In this document: positions 44,016 through 55,508 of the stretch, one piece after another | How positions within the stretch are numbered: position 1 is the stretch's first letter | Layout of the letters: each line of letters opens with the position of its first letter | Assembly (NCBI GenBank): GCA_024123955.1 | Contig: CP099652.1 | Coordinates: forward strand, 5,270,001 to 5,334,000 | From: Oxalobacteraceae bacterium OTU3CINTB1 | GTDB taxonomy: Bacteria; Pseudomonadota; Gammaproteobacteria; Burkholderiales; Burkholderiaceae_D | Reading direction: 5' to 3' | Length of the DNA: 64,000 bases | Translations under genes and position numbers: made by a program | The notes under the pieces: model-generated | The model's database searches: none | The model's input: only the letters and a program-made list of their open reading frames with translations | Told to the model about the DNA's origin: nothing

Positions 44016-46934
44016 ATGGACATGTTTGCGCTCGACGACGAAGTATCGCAGTGGGAAACCGCCCTGCCGACCTTGCGCGGGCCGGCCCGCCTGCCGGTGC
44101 TGGTGCCGCTGGCCTGGCACCTGCGCCAGCGCGACAGCGCGCGCGCCGTCGCCCTCGCCCGTGAGGGCCTGGATCTGCTGCCGGCCACCGCGCTGGGTCC
44201 GCAGGCGCAAACCGTGACGGCGGCCCGGCTGCGGCTGGTGGAAACCGAGGCCGACTGGCTCGAAGGCCGCCTGCCGGAGGCCGAGGCCAAGGCCGCCGCC
44301 ATCGCCGCGCAATTGCACGCGCAGGGCGACCAGCGCGGCTGCGCCGACACGCACTGGCTGCGCGCCTGGGTCGCCATCGACGGCGGCGACCATCCGGGCG
44401 GCATCGCCCATCTCGAACGCATGGCGGCCATCGCCGGCGAGGCCGGCGACACCGAGCGCGTCGCCATCGCCGAAGCGACCATCGCGCGCTGGGCAGTCAT
44501 CGAGGACATGCGCGCCGCCGAACGGCGATGGGGCACCCACTTCCAGCACTTCCAGCACCATCTGGTGGCCGACGCCGGCGCCACGGTGGAACCGGCCGCG
44601 CCGATCGCGCCGATGGAACAAGGCGTGGCCGCGTGGATCGGCGACTTTTTCGGCACCCGCGCCAGCCAGGGCGGCCACTACGGCGCCGCCGCCGGCCACT
44701 TCATCCGCGCCTACGAGGCCGCGCGCGCCACCGGCCAGCTGCGCGCGGCCATCACCGCCGCCGTCAACGTCGGCCTCGATTTCGCCATCCTGCACGACCA
44801 CCACGCCGCGCTCGACTGGCTGCAGCGCGCGCTCGACCTGGCCCGCCCGACCGGCTGGCCGCGCAGCGTCGGCGCCTGCCTGTCGCACACGGCCGACACC
44901 ATGCGCCGCCTGGGCCGGCTCGACGCCAGCGCCGAACTGCTGGCCGAGGCCCTGTCGGTGCTGGCGCCGCTGCCGGCCGGCCGCAGCTACGCCTCGGCGC
45001 TGCACTTCCTGGGCGACCTCTCGCTCGACCGCGCCGACTACGCCGCCGCGCTCGACGCCTTCAGCGGCCTGGAACAACGCGCCGCCGCGCTGCGCCAGGT
45101 CGACCTGCACAGCGTGGCCCGCCGCGGCCAGGCCCACGCGCTGTGCTACCTCGACCGTCCGCAGGAGGCGCTGGCCGCCGCCGAGCACGCGATCGAACTG
45201 GCCACCGCCCAGGACCACCTGGACAACCACGTCGCCGCGCTGCGGGTGCTGTCGGAAATCCACGCGCGCCACCCGCTGCCGGCCCCGCCCGGCATGACCA
45301 AGCCCAACGCCACCCTGCACTACCTGCACCGGGCGCTGGCGGTGGCTTCGCGCATCGACGGCTACACCCTGCCGGGCGACCTGCTCGACGCGCTCGGCGC
45401 TCAATACGCCCGCATCGGCGACCACGCCCAGGCCTACGCCTCGGCCTTGGCGGCGGCCGCCGCGCGCGACAAGACCCACGGCCAGGAGGCCACCAACCGC
45501 GCCATCGCCATGCAGGTGCACCACCAGACCGAACGCGCCCGCGCCGAGGGCCTGCACCACCGGCTGCTGGCAGCGTCCGAGGCCCACCGCGCCAAGCTGC
45601 TGCTGCAAACCACCGCCACGCTCGAGCGGCTGTCGGTGATCGGCCGCGAGATCACCACCCACCTCGACGCCGCCGCCATCTTCGCCGCGCTCAACGCCCA
45701 CGTGCAGGCGCTGCTGCCGGCCAACACCTTCGCCATCTACCTGTGCGACCCCGGCTTCGACACCCTGAGCCGCGTGTTCGGGGTCGAGAACGGCGCGCCG
45801 CTGGCGAGCAACACCATCGCCGTCGACAACCCGCGCGCCAATGCCGCGCGCAGCCTGCGCGAGCGCGTCGAGATCTATGTCGACGACGCCGGCCCGGACG
45901 ACATCTTCCTGGCACCCGGCACGCAACTGATGTCGTGCGCGCTGTACGTGCCGCTGCTGGTCGGCGAGCGCACCCTGGGCGTGATGACGGTGCAGGCGGC
46001 CCGCGCGCGCGCCTACGGCGAGCGCGAACGGCTGATCTTCCGCACCTTGTGCGCCTACGGCGCCATCGCGCTCGACAACGCCCAGGCCTACCGCCAGTTG
46101 CAGGACGCGCAGACGCAGCTGGTGTCGCAGCAAAAGCTGGCGGCGCTCGGCGCGCTGATGGCCGGCGTCGCCCATGAACTCAACACGCCGATCGGCAACA
46201 GCCTGCTGATCGCCAGCACCTTGCACCAGAAGACCGAGGAGCTGGCCAAACGCCTGGACGGTCCCGGCCTGCGCCGCTCAGACCTGTCCACCTATCTGGG
46301 GGACGCCGTCGCCGCGCACGCGCTGGTCATGCGCGGGCTCACCAGCGCGGCCGACCTGGTCAACAGCTTCAAGCAGGTGGCGGTCGACCGCACCACCGAG
46401 CAGCGCCGCCGCTTCGACCTGCAGCAGGTGGCCACCGAGGTGATCGCCACGATGATGAACCGGGTGCGCGCCAGCGGCCACCGCATCGACGTCGAGGTGC
46501 CGGCCGACATCGCCATGGACAGCTATCCCGGTCCGCTGGGCCAGGTCATCGCCAACTTCATCAACAACGCCCTGCTGCACGCGTTCGGCGGCGCCGACGC
46601 ATCTGGCGGCAACGGCGACGGCGCCGGCGGCGGGCGCATGTGGCTGCGCGCGGCCGCGCCGGCCGACGGCAAGGTGACGCTGGTGTTCGGCGACGACGGC
46701 GCCGGCATCGCGCCGGAGCACATGTCGCGCATCTTCGATCCCTTCTTCACCACCAAGCTGGGCCAGGGCGGCAGCGGGCTCGGATTGTCGATCAGTTACA
46801 ATATTGTCACGTCGGTGCTGGGCGGGCAGATCACGGTCCACAGCGCGCCCGGCGGCACCACGTTCACCCTGGAGCTGCCGCTGACCGCGCCGGCGCCGGC
46901 CCCCGGGGCGGCCGCGGCGCGGATCTACCATTAA
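44016..46934 (+). CDS. Orphan cytoplasmic histidine kinase with TPR-like and GAF domains
   Basis: 972 residues with no membrane segment. The first about 520 residues form Ala-rich helical repeats of TPR type (e.g. GGHYGAAAGHFIRAYEAARATGQLRAA, LGRLDASAELLAEALSVLAPL). A linker coiled coil leads into a GAF domain (about 535-690, LSVIGREITTHLDAAAIFAALNAHV), then the kinase core. Phosphoacceptor His720 lies in GVAHELNTPIGNSLL, with N-box VIANFINNALLHAF and G-boxes DDGAGIAPEH and GSGLGLSISYNIV. The domain order recalls AAA-less relatives of the TPR-GAF sensor kinases of the predicted-ATPase type. The start at 44016 follows GAGGA at 5 bases. No response regulator gene adjoins it, so its partner is unknown. 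Confidence 0.9.
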   Translation: MDMFALDDEVSQWETALPTLRGPARLPVLVPLAWHLRQRDSARAVALAREGLDLLPATALGPQAQTVTAARLRLVETEADWLEGRLPEAEAKAAAIAAQLHAQGDQRGCADTHWLRAWVAIDGGDHPGGIAHLERMAAIAGEAGDTERVAIAEATIARWAVIEDMRAAERRWGTHFQHFQHHLVADAGATVEPAAPIAPMEQGVAAWIGDFFGTRASQGGHYGAAAGHFIRAYEAARATGQLRAAITAAVNVGLDFAILHDHHAALDWLQRALDLARPTGWPRSVGACLSHTADTMRRLGRLDASAELLAEALSVLAPLPAGRSYASALHFLGDLSLDRADYAAALDAFSGLEQRAAALRQVDLHSVARRGQAHALCYLDRPQEALAAAEHAIELATAQDHLDNHVAALRVLSEIHARHPLPAPPGMTKPNATLHYLHRALAVASRIDGYTLPGDLLDALGAQYARIGDHAQAYASALAAAAARDKTHGQEATNRAIAMQVHHQTERARAEGLHHRLLAASEAHRAKLLLQTTATLERLSVIGREITTHLDAAAIFAALNAHVQALLPANTFAIYLCDPGFDTLSRVFGVENGAPLASNTIAVDNPRANAARSLRERVEIYVDDAGPDDIFLAPGTQLMSCALYVPLLVGERTLGVMTVQAARARAYGERERLIFRTLCAYGAIALDNAQAYRQLQDAQTQLVSQQKLAALGALMAGVAHELNTPIGNSLLIASTLHQKTEELAKRLDGPGLRRSDLSTYLGDAVAAHALVMRGLTSAADLVNSFKQVAVDRTTEQRRRFDLQQVATEVIATMMNRVRASGHRIDVEVPADIAMDSYPGPLGQVIANFINNALLHAFGGADASGGNGDGAGGGRMWLRAAAPADGKVTLVFGDDGAGIAPEHMSRIFDPFFTTKLGQGGSGLGLSISYNIVTSVLGGQITVHSAPGGTTFTLELPLTAPAPAPGAAAARIYH

Positions 46935-46962
46935 ATTCGCCCCCGCCGACAGCACAATCTGC

Positions 46963-46998
46963 GGCAATTCGCCCCTTTGGCCGAATTGCCTTTATAAT
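46963..46998 (+). promoter_or_regulatory. Stem-loop and -10 box ahead of argF
   Basis: GGCAATTCG / CGAATTGCC (46963-46971 and 46982-46990) forms a 9-bp stem with a 10-base loop that may end the kinase transcript. The perfect -10 hexamer TATAAT at 46993-46998 follows immediately, 60 bp before argF; no good -35 was found. Confidence 0.4.
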
Positions 46999-47057
46999 TG
47001 TTCGGCTCAGCCGGCCGCGCATCCAGTCACGGGCCAGTTCACCTGTCAGTTGTCATT

Positions 47058-47984
47058 ATGCCTATCCAAAAACCGATCAAGCATTACCTGCAGTTTTCCG
47101 ACTTCACGTTGGCCGAATACGAATACGTCATCGAGCGCGCGCACCTGATCAAGCGAAAGTTCAAAAACTACGAGATTTACCACCCGCTGATCGACCGCAC
47201 GCTGGTCATGGTGTTCGAGAAGAACTCCACCCGCACCCGCCTGTCGTTCGAGGCCGGCATGCACCAGCTGGGCGGCGCCGCCATCTACCTGAACACGCGC
47301 GACTCGCAGCTGGGACGCGGCGAGCCGGTGGAAGACGCCGGCCAGGTGATGAGCCGCATGTGCGACATCATCATGGTGCGCACCTTCGGCCAGGACATCA
47401 TCGAGCGCTTCGCCGCCCATTCGCGCGTGCCGGTGATTAACGGCCTGACCAACGAACACCACCCGTGCCAGGTGTTCGCCGACATCTTCACCTTCTACGA
47501 GCACCGCGGCCCGATCGCCGGCAAGACCGTGGCCTGGATCGGCGACGCCAACAACATGCTGTATTCGTGGCTGCAGGCGGCCGAAGTGTTCGGCTTCCAC
47601 GTCAACGTCTCCACGCCCAAGGGCTACGACATGGACATGTCGCTGGTGTCGACCGACCGCTACACCTTCTTCGCCAACCCGGCCGACGCCTGCGAGGGCG
47701 CGCACCTGGTCAACACCGACGTGTGGACCAGCATGGGCTACGAAGAGGAAAACGCCGCCCGCATCAAAGCCTTCGACGGCTGGATCGTCGACGGCGCCAA
47801 GATGGCGCGCGCCGCGCCGGACGCGCTGTTCATGCACTGCCTGCCCGCCCACCGCGGCGAGGAAGTGGCGGCCGAAGTCATCGACGGCCCGCAGTCGGTG
47901 GTCTGGGACGAGGCGGAAAACCGCCTGCACATCCAGAAGGCGCTGATCGAATACCTGCTGCTCGGCCGCCTCGACGCGCAGTGA
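47058..47984 (+). CDS. argF: Ornithine carbamoyltransferase
   Basis: 308 residues. It has the carbamoyl-phosphate site STRTR (57-61, in [15 protein letters not shown]), HPCQ in [13 protein letters not shown], and the ornithine-binding [12 protein letters not shown]. It makes citrulline from ornithine and carbamoyl phosphate in cytosolic arginine biosynthesis. The start [13 protein letters not shown] at 47058 gives the typical betaproteobacterial N terminus; the upstream in-frame part to 46998 includes the -10 box and is not coding. argG follows 40 bp downstream, so the two successive arginine steps are probably co-transcribed. Confidence 0.97.
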   Translation: MPIQKPIKHYLQFSDFTLAEYEYVIERAHLIKRKFKNYEIYHPLIDRTLVMVFEKNSTRTRLSFEAGMHQLGGAAIYLNTRDSQLGRGEPVEDAGQVMSRMCDIIMVRTFGQDIIERFAAHSRVPVINGLTNEHHPCQVFADIFTFYEHRGPIAGKTVAWIGDANNMLYSWLQAAEVFGFHVNVSTPKGYDMDMSLVSTDRYTFFANPADACEGAHLVNTDVWTSMGYEEENAARIKAFDGWIVDGAKMARAAPDALFMHCLPAHRGEEVAAEVIDGPQSVVWDEAENRLHIQKALIEYLLLGRLDAQ

Positions 47985-48024
47985 TCTTCATATAAAAATA
48001 CATTTCACCTCCATTGGAACTAGC

Positions 48025-49257
<1,233 letters not shown>

Positions 49258-49307
49258 AAAGTCAACCAGCAGGCCGGCGCGCAGCTTATACGCCACGCTT
49301 GATGACG

Positions 49308-49341
49308 AAACGGGCCGCTGAATCAGCGGCCCGTTTTTTTT
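49308..49341 (+). terminator. Strong rho-independent terminator of argG
   Basis: Perfect 13-bp stem AAACGGGCCGCTG / CAGCGGCCCGTTT with loop AAT, followed by eight consecutive T. Confidence 0.95.
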
Positions 49342-49404
49342 GTCCTCCACAAAGGGCGGCAAGATGATACATTGCTCCCACCGCATCATCGTAGTGGAGC
49401 ATGC

Positions 49405-51219
49405 ATGTTAAAAGACCTCGGTATCAAGACAAAACTCGCCATCGGCTTCGGCGCCATCGTCGCCGTCATTCTGGTGCTGCTGCTGGTGGCGTTCACCAAT
49501 TTCATCAAACTGTCCACCGCGGGCGACTGGGACCGCCACACGCAGGAGGTGCTGATCGAGGTAGCCGCTATCGACAACGCGCTGCTGCAGGTGCAAAGCG
49601 CCAATCGAGGCTTCATGCTGACCGGCGTCGAAACCATCGCCGCGCCGATCACCGCCGCCGACGCGCTGGCGCGCAAGCAGATGGACAAGGTCGCCCTGCT
49701 CACGCGCGACAATCCGGCGCAGCAGGCGCGCATGGCCAAACTACGGCCGCTGTTCGACAACTGGATGCACAACGTCATCGAGCCGCTGGTGGCCAGGCGG
49801 CGCGCGCTGAACAAGACGGTCGGCATGTCGATGCAGGCGGCGTCGATCGCCGACATCCAGGGCGGGACCGCCACCATGATCGCCATGCGCCAACTGATCC
49901 GCGACATGTCGGCCGAGGAGACGCGCCTGCTGGCGCTGCGCTCGAACGCGTCGAACGAGCTGCAGCAAACCATGCGCCTGCTGCTGACGATAGGCGGCGC
50001 CGCCTGCGTGCTGCTGGCCGTCGTCGTCGGCGTGGTCCTGACGCGCGCGCTGCTAACGCCGCTGAACAACCTGACCCACGCGGTCGGGCGCATCGCCGGC
50101 GGCGACCAGTCGGCGCGCGCGCCGGTGCTGTCGGCCGATGAACTGGGCAAGGTCACCGTCGAATTCAACCGCATGGCGCAGGCCATCCAGGACAGCCAGG
50201 CCAACGAGCTGGCGGCCACCAACCTGCTCAAGTCCAAGGTCGATTCGCTGCTCGGCGTGGTGTCGAAGGCCGCCTCGGGCGATCTGACCGGCAGGATCGA
50301 GGTGACCGGCGCCGACGCCATCGGACAGTTGGGCCATGGGCTCGACCGCATGTTCGACAACCTGCGCGGCCTGCTCAACAACGTGCAGCGGGCCGGCATC
50401 CAGGTCACCACCTCGGCCACCGAAATCGCCGCCTCGGCCAAGCAGCAGGAGGCCACCGGCATCGAGCAGGCGCAGACCAGCGTCGAGATCCTCAGCACCA
50501 CCAAGCAGATCTCGGCCAACACGGCCGAACTGCTCAGGACAATGGAGGACGCCACCGCCGTCGCCGACTACACCACCAGCGCCACCGCCGAGGCCCAAAA
50601 CAACCTGCAACGCATGGACGGCACCATGCAGCACATGGTCGCGGCCACCGATTCGATCAACGCCAAGCTGGCCGCGCTGTCGGAGAAGGCATCCAACATC
50701 AACAGCGTTTTGATCACCATTACCAAGGTTGCCGACCAGACCAACATCCTGTCGCTCAACGCCGCTATCGAGGCCGAGAAGGCCGGCGACGCCGGCCGCG
50801 GCTTCTCGGTCGTGGCCACCGAAATACGCCGCCTGGCCGACCAGACGTCGGTGTCGACCTGGGACATCGAACAAATGCTCAAGGAGATGCAGTCGGCCGT
50901 TTCGGCCAGCGTGATGGGCATGGACAAATTCTCCGAGGAGATCCGCCGCAGCGTCGGCGAGGTGCGCCAGGTGACCGACCAGCTCTCCGGCGTGATGGAC
51001 CAGGTGCAGAAACTGGCGCCGCAGTTCGACGCCGTGCTGCAAGGGATGCAATCGCAGGCGGTCGGCGCGCAGCAGATTTCCGAGACGATGATGCAGCTGA
51101 ACGACGCCACCCAGCAGACGGTCGAATCGCTCAAGTCCACCAGCGAGGCGGTGCACCAGTTGCAGTACGCCGCCGGCGATCTGCAAACGAGTGTCGCCAA
51201 CTTTGCCGTAGCGGCCTAA
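49405..51219 (+). CDS. wspA: WspA-type surface-sensing chemoreceptor, copy 1
   Basis: 604 residues. A membrane segment (about 8-30) precedes a CHASE3-like periplasmic sensor (about 31-190, with [19 protein letters not shown]). A second membrane segment (about 192-214), HAMP, and a signalling domain follow. The tip region reads [27 protein letters not shown] and [16 protein letters not shown], as in Pseudomonas WspA rather than in flagellar-array receptors. WspA proteins form lateral clusters that respond to surface contact and drive WspR. The start at 49405 follows GGAG at 5 bases. A second receptor gene 42 bp downstream is nearly identical from residue 221 to the end but has a different sensor. 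No convincing promoter is seen in the short space after the argG terminator. Confidence 0.92.
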   Translation: MLKDLGIKTKLAIGFGAIVAVILVLLLVAFTNFIKLSTAGDWDRHTQEVLIEVAAIDNALLQVQSANRGFMLTGVETIAAPITAADALARKQMDKVALLTRDNPAQQARMAKLRPLFDNWMHNVIEPLVARRRALNKTVGMSMQAASIADIQGGTATMIAMRQLIRDMSAEETRLLALRSNASNELQQTMRLLLTIGGAACVLLAVVVGVVLTRALLTPLNNLTHAVGRIAGGDQSARAPVLSADELGKVTVEFNRMAQAIQDSQANELAATNLLKSKVDSLLGVVSKAASGDLTGRIEVTGADAIGQLGHGLDRMFDNLRGLLNNVQRAGIQVTTSATEIAASAKQQEATGIEQAQTSVEILSTTKQISANTAELLRTMEDATAVADYTTSATAEAQNNLQRMDGTMQHMVAATDSINAKLAALSEKASNINSVLITITKVADQTNILSLNAAIEAEKAGDAGRGFSVVATEIRRLADQTSVSTWDIEQMLKEMQSAVSASVMGMDKFSEEIRRSVGEVRQVTDQLSGVMDQVQKLAPQFDAVLQGMQSQAVGAQQISETMMQLNDATQQTVESLKSTSEAVHQLQYAAGDLQTSVANFAVAA

Positions 51220-51261
51220 GCGTGGGACAATGCCGCGACCAACGCGGCCATCGGAGAAAAC

Positions 51262-53076
51262 ATGTTGAAGCACGCAAGCATCAAGACCAAACTGTATCTG
51301 GGCTTCGGCGCCATCCTGGCCATCATCCTGCTGCTGCTGACGATCGCCTACAACCGGTTTAACAGCCTGTCGGAAGCCAACGGGTGGGACCGGCATTCGA
51401 TGGAGGTGATCCAGGCCATCGACAACTTGCGCAACGACCTGCTGCAGGTGCAGGTGGAGGCGCGCGGCTACTACCTGACCGGCGCGCCGGTGCGGCTCGA
51501 ACGGGCGCGCAAGGAGCTGCTCGACATCCCAGCCTCGGTCCGGCAACTGCAAAAGCTGGTGGCCGACAACCCGGAGCAGCTGGCGCGCTTCAAACAACTC
51601 GAATCGATGACCGATGGCTGGGCCAGGGACGTCATCGCCTCGCAACTGGCGATGCGCGAGCAGATGGGCGACAAGCCCGGCGCCGCCGACGCCATGGGGC
51701 GCACACCGCAACTGGCCGGCACCAATTCGGTCATCGGCGGCATCTACAAATTCATGAACGATGCGACCGCCGAGGAAAATCGGCTGCTGGCCGAGCGCAC
51801 CGCCGCCGCCGAGAGCCTGCAGGCGAGCATGCGGCTGGTGCTGTCGGCCGGCGGCGTGGTCTGCGTGGCGCTGGCCGCGCTGGTGGCCTGGCTGCTGGTG
51901 CGCACGCTCACAGCACCGATCAACAACCTGACCCACGCGGTCGGGCGCATCGCCGCCGGCGACCAGTCGGCGCGCGCGCCGGTGCTGTCGGCCGATGAAC
52001 TGGGCAAGGTCACCGTCGAATTCAACCGCATGGCGCAGTCGATCCAGGACAGCCAGGCCAACGAGCTGGCCGCCACCAACCTGCTCAAGTCCAAGGTCGA
52101 CTCGCTGCTCGGCGTGGTGTCGAAGGCCGCCTCGGGCGACCTGACCGGCCGCATCGAGATCACCGGCGCCGACGCCATCGGCCAGTTGGGCCATGGGCTC
52201 GACCGCATGTTCGATAACCTGCGCGGACTGCTCAACAACGTGCAGAAGGCCGGCATCCAGGTCACCACCTCGGCCACCGAGATCGCCGCCTCGGCCAAGC
52301 AGCAGGAGGCGACCGGCATCGAACAGGCGCAGACCAGCGTCGAGATCCTCAGCACCACCAAGGAGATCTCGGCCAACACCATCCAGCTGCTCAAGACGAT
52401 GGAGGACGCCACCGCCGTCGCCGACTACACCACCAGCGCCACCGCCGAGGCGCAAAACAACCTGCAACGCATGGACGGCACCATGCAGCACATGGTCGCG
52501 GCCACCGATTCGATCAACGCCAAGCTGGCCGCGCTGTCGGAAAAGGCGTCCAACATCAACAGCGTTTTGATCACCATCACCAAGGTTGCCGACCAGACCA
52601 ACATCCTGTCGCTCAACGCCGCCATCGAGGCCGAGAAGGCCGGCGACGCCGGCCGCGGCTTCTCGGTCGTGGCCACCGAAATACGCCGCCTGGCCGACCA
52701 GACGTCGGTGTCGACCTGGGACATCGAACAAATGCTCAAGGAGATGCAGTCGGCCGTTTCGGCCAGCGTGATGGGCATGGACAAATTCTCCGAGGAGATC
52801 CGCCGCAGCGTCGGCGAGGTGCGTCAGGTGACCGACCAGCTCTCCGGCGTGATGGACCAGGTGCAGAAACTGGCGCCGCAGTTCGACGCCGTGCTGCAGG
52901 GGATGCAATCGCAGGCGGTCGGCGCGCAGCAGATCTCCGAGACGATGATGCAGCTGAACGACGCCACCCAGCAGACGGTCGAATCGCTCAAGGCCACCAG
53001 CGAGGCGGTGCACCAGTTGCAGTACGCGGCCGGCGACCTGCAAACGAGCGTGGCCAACTTCGCCGTCGCGGTCTAG
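51262..53076 (+). CDS. wspA: WspA-type chemoreceptor, copy 2
   Basis: 604 residues, the same length and layout as copy 1. The two share the opening MLK..-IKTKL and the whole HAMP-signalling part (residues 221-604, about 10 substitutions in 384 by my reading). Between them, the CHASE3-like sensor is clearly different ([27 protein letters not shown], then [23 protein letters not shown]). The tip is again the WspA form ([17 protein letters not shown]). It probably joins the same WspB/WspE complexes as copy 1, possibly in mixed trimers, giving two inputs to one output. GGAG lies 8 bases before the start. wspB follows 15 bp downstream. Confidence 0.92.
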   Translation: MLKHASIKTKLYLGFGAILAIILLLLTIAYNRFNSLSEANGWDRHSMEVIQAIDNLRNDLLQVQVEARGYYLTGAPVRLERARKELLDIPASVRQLQKLVADNPEQLARFKQLESMTDGWARDVIASQLAMREQMGDKPGAADAMGRTPQLAGTNSVIGGIYKFMNDATAEENRLLAERTAAAESLQASMRLVLSAGGVVCVALAALVAWLLVRTLTAPINNLTHAVGRIAAGDQSARAPVLSADELGKVTVEFNRMAQSIQDSQANELAATNLLKSKVDSLLGVVSKAASGDLTGRIEITGADAIGQLGHGLDRMFDNLRGLLNNVQKAGIQVTTSATEIAASAKQQEATGIEQAQTSVEILSTTKEISANTIQLLKTMEDATAVADYTTSATAEAQNNLQRMDGTMQHMVAATDSINAKLAALSEKASNINSVLITITKVADQTNILSLNAAIEAEKAGDAGRGFSVVATEIRRLADQTSVSTWDIEQMLKEMQSAVSASVMGMDKFSEEIRRSVGEVRQVTDQLSGVMDQVQKLAPQFDAVLQGMQSQAVGAQQISETMMQLNDATQQTVESLKATSEAVHQLQYAAGDLQTSVANFAVAV

Positions 53077-53091
53077 GAACGGGCGGGCGCG

Positions 53092-53553
53092 ATGAAACTG
53101 CTCGTCTTCCACATCGGCGCCGACCGCTATGGCCTGCGCCTGCGCGACGTGGTGCGCGTGGTGCCGCTGCTCGAGCTCAAACACCTGCCGCTGGCGCCCG
53201 ACGCCGTGGCCGGCCTGATGGATTACCACGGCCAGTCGGTGCCGGTGATCGATTTATGCCGCATCAGCGGCCTGCCCGCCGGCGCGGATTATTTCGACAC
53301 CCGCATCATCGTGGTCGACTACCACACGCCGGAGGGAGGCAGCCATCCGCTTGGCCTGCGCGCCGAGCGCGTGCTGGGCGTACAGGAAGTCGGTGAGGCG
53401 CGCCTGACCGACAGCGGCGTGCTGGCCGCGCCGTTCCTCGGCCAGGTGGCCGGCGATGCCGACGGCATGCTACAACTGGTCGAACTGGAGCAGCTGCTGC
53501 CCGCATCGCTGCGCGCCATGCTGTTCCAGACTGCGGCGGACCCTCTGCCATGA
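53092..53553 (+). CDS. wspB: WspB, CheW-type coupling protein
   Basis: 153 residues, one CheW domain: KLLVFHIGADRYGLRLRDVVRVVPLLELKHLPLAP, the GLMDYHGQSVPVIDLCRISG core, and LGLRAERVLGVQEVGEARL. It couples WspA receptors to the WspE kinase. Its position directly after wspA and before the CheR-like gene matches Pseudomonas wspB. The TGA stop overlaps the wspC ATG (ATGA), indicating translational coupling. The C terminus (ASLRAMLFQTAADPLP) is short and unremarkable. Confidence 0.93.
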   Translation: MKLLVFHIGADRYGLRLRDVVRVVPLLELKHLPLAPDAVAGLMDYHGQSVPVIDLCRISGLPAGADYFDTRIIVVDYHTPEGGSHPLGLRAERVLGVQEVGEARLTDSGVLAAPFLGQVAGDADGMLQLVELEQLLPASLRAMLFQTAADPLP

Positions 53554-54800
53554 CCCCGGGCCAAACCATGCTGCACGCCGCGACCGGCTTGAGCCTGTCC
53601 AAGGCCGTGGTCGACCGCGCCATCCGCCAGCGGGTGGAGGTGACCGGCGCGCGCGACGCCGGCGCCTACCTGGAGGACATCGCGCCGGCGGAACTGGAGG
53701 CGCTGGTGGAGCTGGTGGTGGTGCCGGAATCGTGGTTCTACCGCGACCAGCAAGCCTTCCATGCGGCGGCAGACTACCTCTCCACGCGGCTGGCATCCAC
53801 GCCGGAGCGCATGCTGCGCATCCTGACGGTGCCGTGCGCAGGCGGCGAGGAACCCTACACGATGGCGATGGTGCTGTCGGATGCCGGTATCGCGCCCGAC
53901 CGCTTCATCATCGACGCCGTCGACATCAGCAAGGGCTGCATCGAGCGCGCCAGGACCGGCCTGTATGGCCGCAACGCCTTCCGCAACCAGGACCTGGGCT
54001 TCCGCGAGCGCCATTTCACAGCCTGCGAGGGCGACGAGTTCCGCATCAACGACGATATCCGCAAACAGGTGCGCTTCAAGCAAGGCAACATACTGGAAGC
54101 GGACCTGGACGCACGCACCGGCTCCTACGACGTGATCTTCTGCCGCAACCTGCTGATCTACTTCGACAAGCCGACCACCAAAGCGGCCATCGCCAAGCTC
54201 GATCAGCTGCTGCGGCGCGACGGCCTGCTGTTCGTCGGCTATGCGGAAGTGCCGTCGCTGTGCCAGAACGGCTTTGCGCCGCTGCCCTACGCACAGGCTT
54301 TCGGCTTGACCAGGGAAGCGGAGGTTGAGCGGCGCAAGGTGGCGCGCCCGGCGATGCCGCCTCCACCCCGGCCGACGCCGCGCTCCGCGCCGGCGGCCGT
54401 GTCGACGCCAGCGCGCCCGCCGACGCCCCCGCCCTCTTCCGCGCGCCTCCCGAGCGCCGCGCCGGCCGCCACGGCGGCGCCGAAGGTCGATCTGCTGGCC
54501 GACGCGCGCCGCCTGGCCGACCTGGGTCAACTCAAGGAAGCCGAGGGCAAGTGCCGCGATTATCTGGCGCAAGTGCCCGATTCTGCCGAGGCGTATTTCA
54601 TACTGGGACTGCTCAACGAATTGACCAAGAAGCTGCAGCTGGCCGAAGACTACTGGAAGCGTTGCATCTATCTGCAGCCGGACCACTACGAAGCGCTATG
54701 CCATCTGGCCCTGCTGGCCGAAACCAAAAGCGACACGGCCACCGCCGCCGCGCTGAAGGCACGCGCGGCGCGCATCTACAAACGCCAGCAGGCATCATAA
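53550..54800 (+). CDS. wspC: WspC, CheR-type receptor methyltransferase with TPR
   Basis: 416 residues. The N-terminal all-alpha CheR domain precedes the SAM-dependent methyltransferase domain (about 70-265), with SAM-binding VPCAGGEEPYTMAMVLSDAG, ISKGCIERARTGLYG and FCRNLLIYFD. A Pro/Ala-rich linker of about 60 residues (270-330) leads to C-terminal TPR-like helices (about 330-410, LAEDYWKRCIYLQPDHYEALCHLALL). It would methylate glutamates in the WspA signalling domains and raise kinase output, opposed by WspF. TPR-bearing CheR proteins of this layout are typical of Wsp clusters. wspD begins 12 bp downstream. Confidence 0.93.
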   Translation: MTPGQTMLHAATGLSLSKAVVDRAIRQRVEVTGARDAGAYLEDIAPAELEALVELVVVPESWFYRDQQAFHAAADYLSTRLASTPERMLRILTVPCAGGEEPYTMAMVLSDAGIAPDRFIIDAVDISKGCIERARTGLYGRNAFRNQDLGFRERHFTACEGDEFRINDDIRKQVRFKQGNILEADLDARTGSYDVIFCRNLLIYFDKPTTKAAIAKLDQLLRRDGLLFVGYAEVPSLCQNGFAPLPYAQAFGLTREAEVERRKVARPAMPPPPRPTPRSAPAAVSTPARPPTPPPSSARLPSAAPAATAAPKVDLLADARRLADLGQLKEAEGKCRDYLAQVPDSAEAYFILGLLNELTKKLQLAEDYWKRCIYLQPDHYEALCHLALLAETKSDTATAAALKARAARIYKRQQAS

Positions 54801-54812
54801 GGGCGTCCACAC

Positions 54813-55508
54813 ATGACGATCACCATCCAACCCACCACGCCCGCCCCGCCGGTCGCCATAGAAGACTGCTGGAACCGCATCGGCGTGGTCGGCGACCAGA
54901 GTTGCGGAAAGCTGGAGCAGTACGTCCACTGCCGCAATTGCGACGTCTACGCCAGCGCCGCGCAGCGCAACCTGCAACGGCTCGTCGGCGACGACTACAA
55001 AAAAGACTGGGCCACGCACTTCCGCCAAGCCGCCAGCGACACGCAAGCGCTGGACGCGTCGTGCCTGGTGTTCCGCGTCGGCCGCGAATGGTTGTCGTTG
55101 CCGACCAAATTGTTCGTCTCGGTGGCGCCGCAGGCGAAGCCGCACCGGCTGCCGCACCGCGCCGCGCGGGGACTGATCGGCATCGTCAACGTCGGCGGCA
55201 CGCTGCATCCCTGCATGTCGCTGGCGGCGCTGCTGGGCATCGACGACAGCGAAGGCGAGGCCGCGACCCATCGCCACACCTTCGCGCGCCTGCTGTTGAT
55301 CCGCTGGGAGGACCAGTCGTACGCGCTGCCGGTCGCCGACCTGCACGGCATCATGCGCTACGCCTCCGCCACCGTGCAGGCGCCGGCCGCCACCATCAAC
55401 AAGGGCCTGAGCCGCTTCCTGTCCGGCGTGCTGTCGCATCAGGACATGCATATCGGGATGCTCGATGCGGCCCTGATCGGCTACCAGCTTGCGAGGACGC
55501 TGCGATGA
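54813..55508 (+). CDS. wspD: WspD, CheW-type coupling protein with Cys-rich N terminus
   Basis: 231 residues. The N-terminal extension has the WspD-specific segment IEDCWNRIGVVGDQSCGKLEQYVHC-RNCDVY, with four cysteines and a histidine spaced as if to hold a metal or form disulfides. The CheW domain follows (about 85-225, CLVFRVGREWLSLPTKLFVSV, GLIGIVNVGGTLHPCMSLAALLGI). It is the second adaptor of the pathway; in Pseudomonas WspB and WspD have different roles in placing the receptor complex. The TGA stop overlaps the wspE ATG (ATGA). Confidence 0.93.
   Translation: MTITIQPTTPAPPVAIEDCWNRIGVVGDQSCGKLEQYVHCRNCDVYASAAQRNLQRLVGDDYKKDWATHFRQAASDTQALDASCLVFRVGREWLSLPTKLFVSVAPQAKPHRLPHRAARGLIGIVNVGGTLHPCMSLAALLGIDDSEGEAATHRHTFARLLLIRWEDQSYALPVADLHGIMRYASATVQAPAATINKGLSRFLSGVLSHQDMHIGMLDAALIGYQLARTLR

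Noticed and set aside
43965..46226. Open frame of 753 codons antisense to the TPR-GAF kinase
   Set aside because: Low-complexity Gly/Ala/Val/Arg translation; the plus strand encodes a complete kinase.
50053..53229. Open frame of 1058 codons antisense to both wspA genes
   Set aside because: Its internal repeats simply mirror the duplicated receptors on the plus strand; no start signal or family resemblance.
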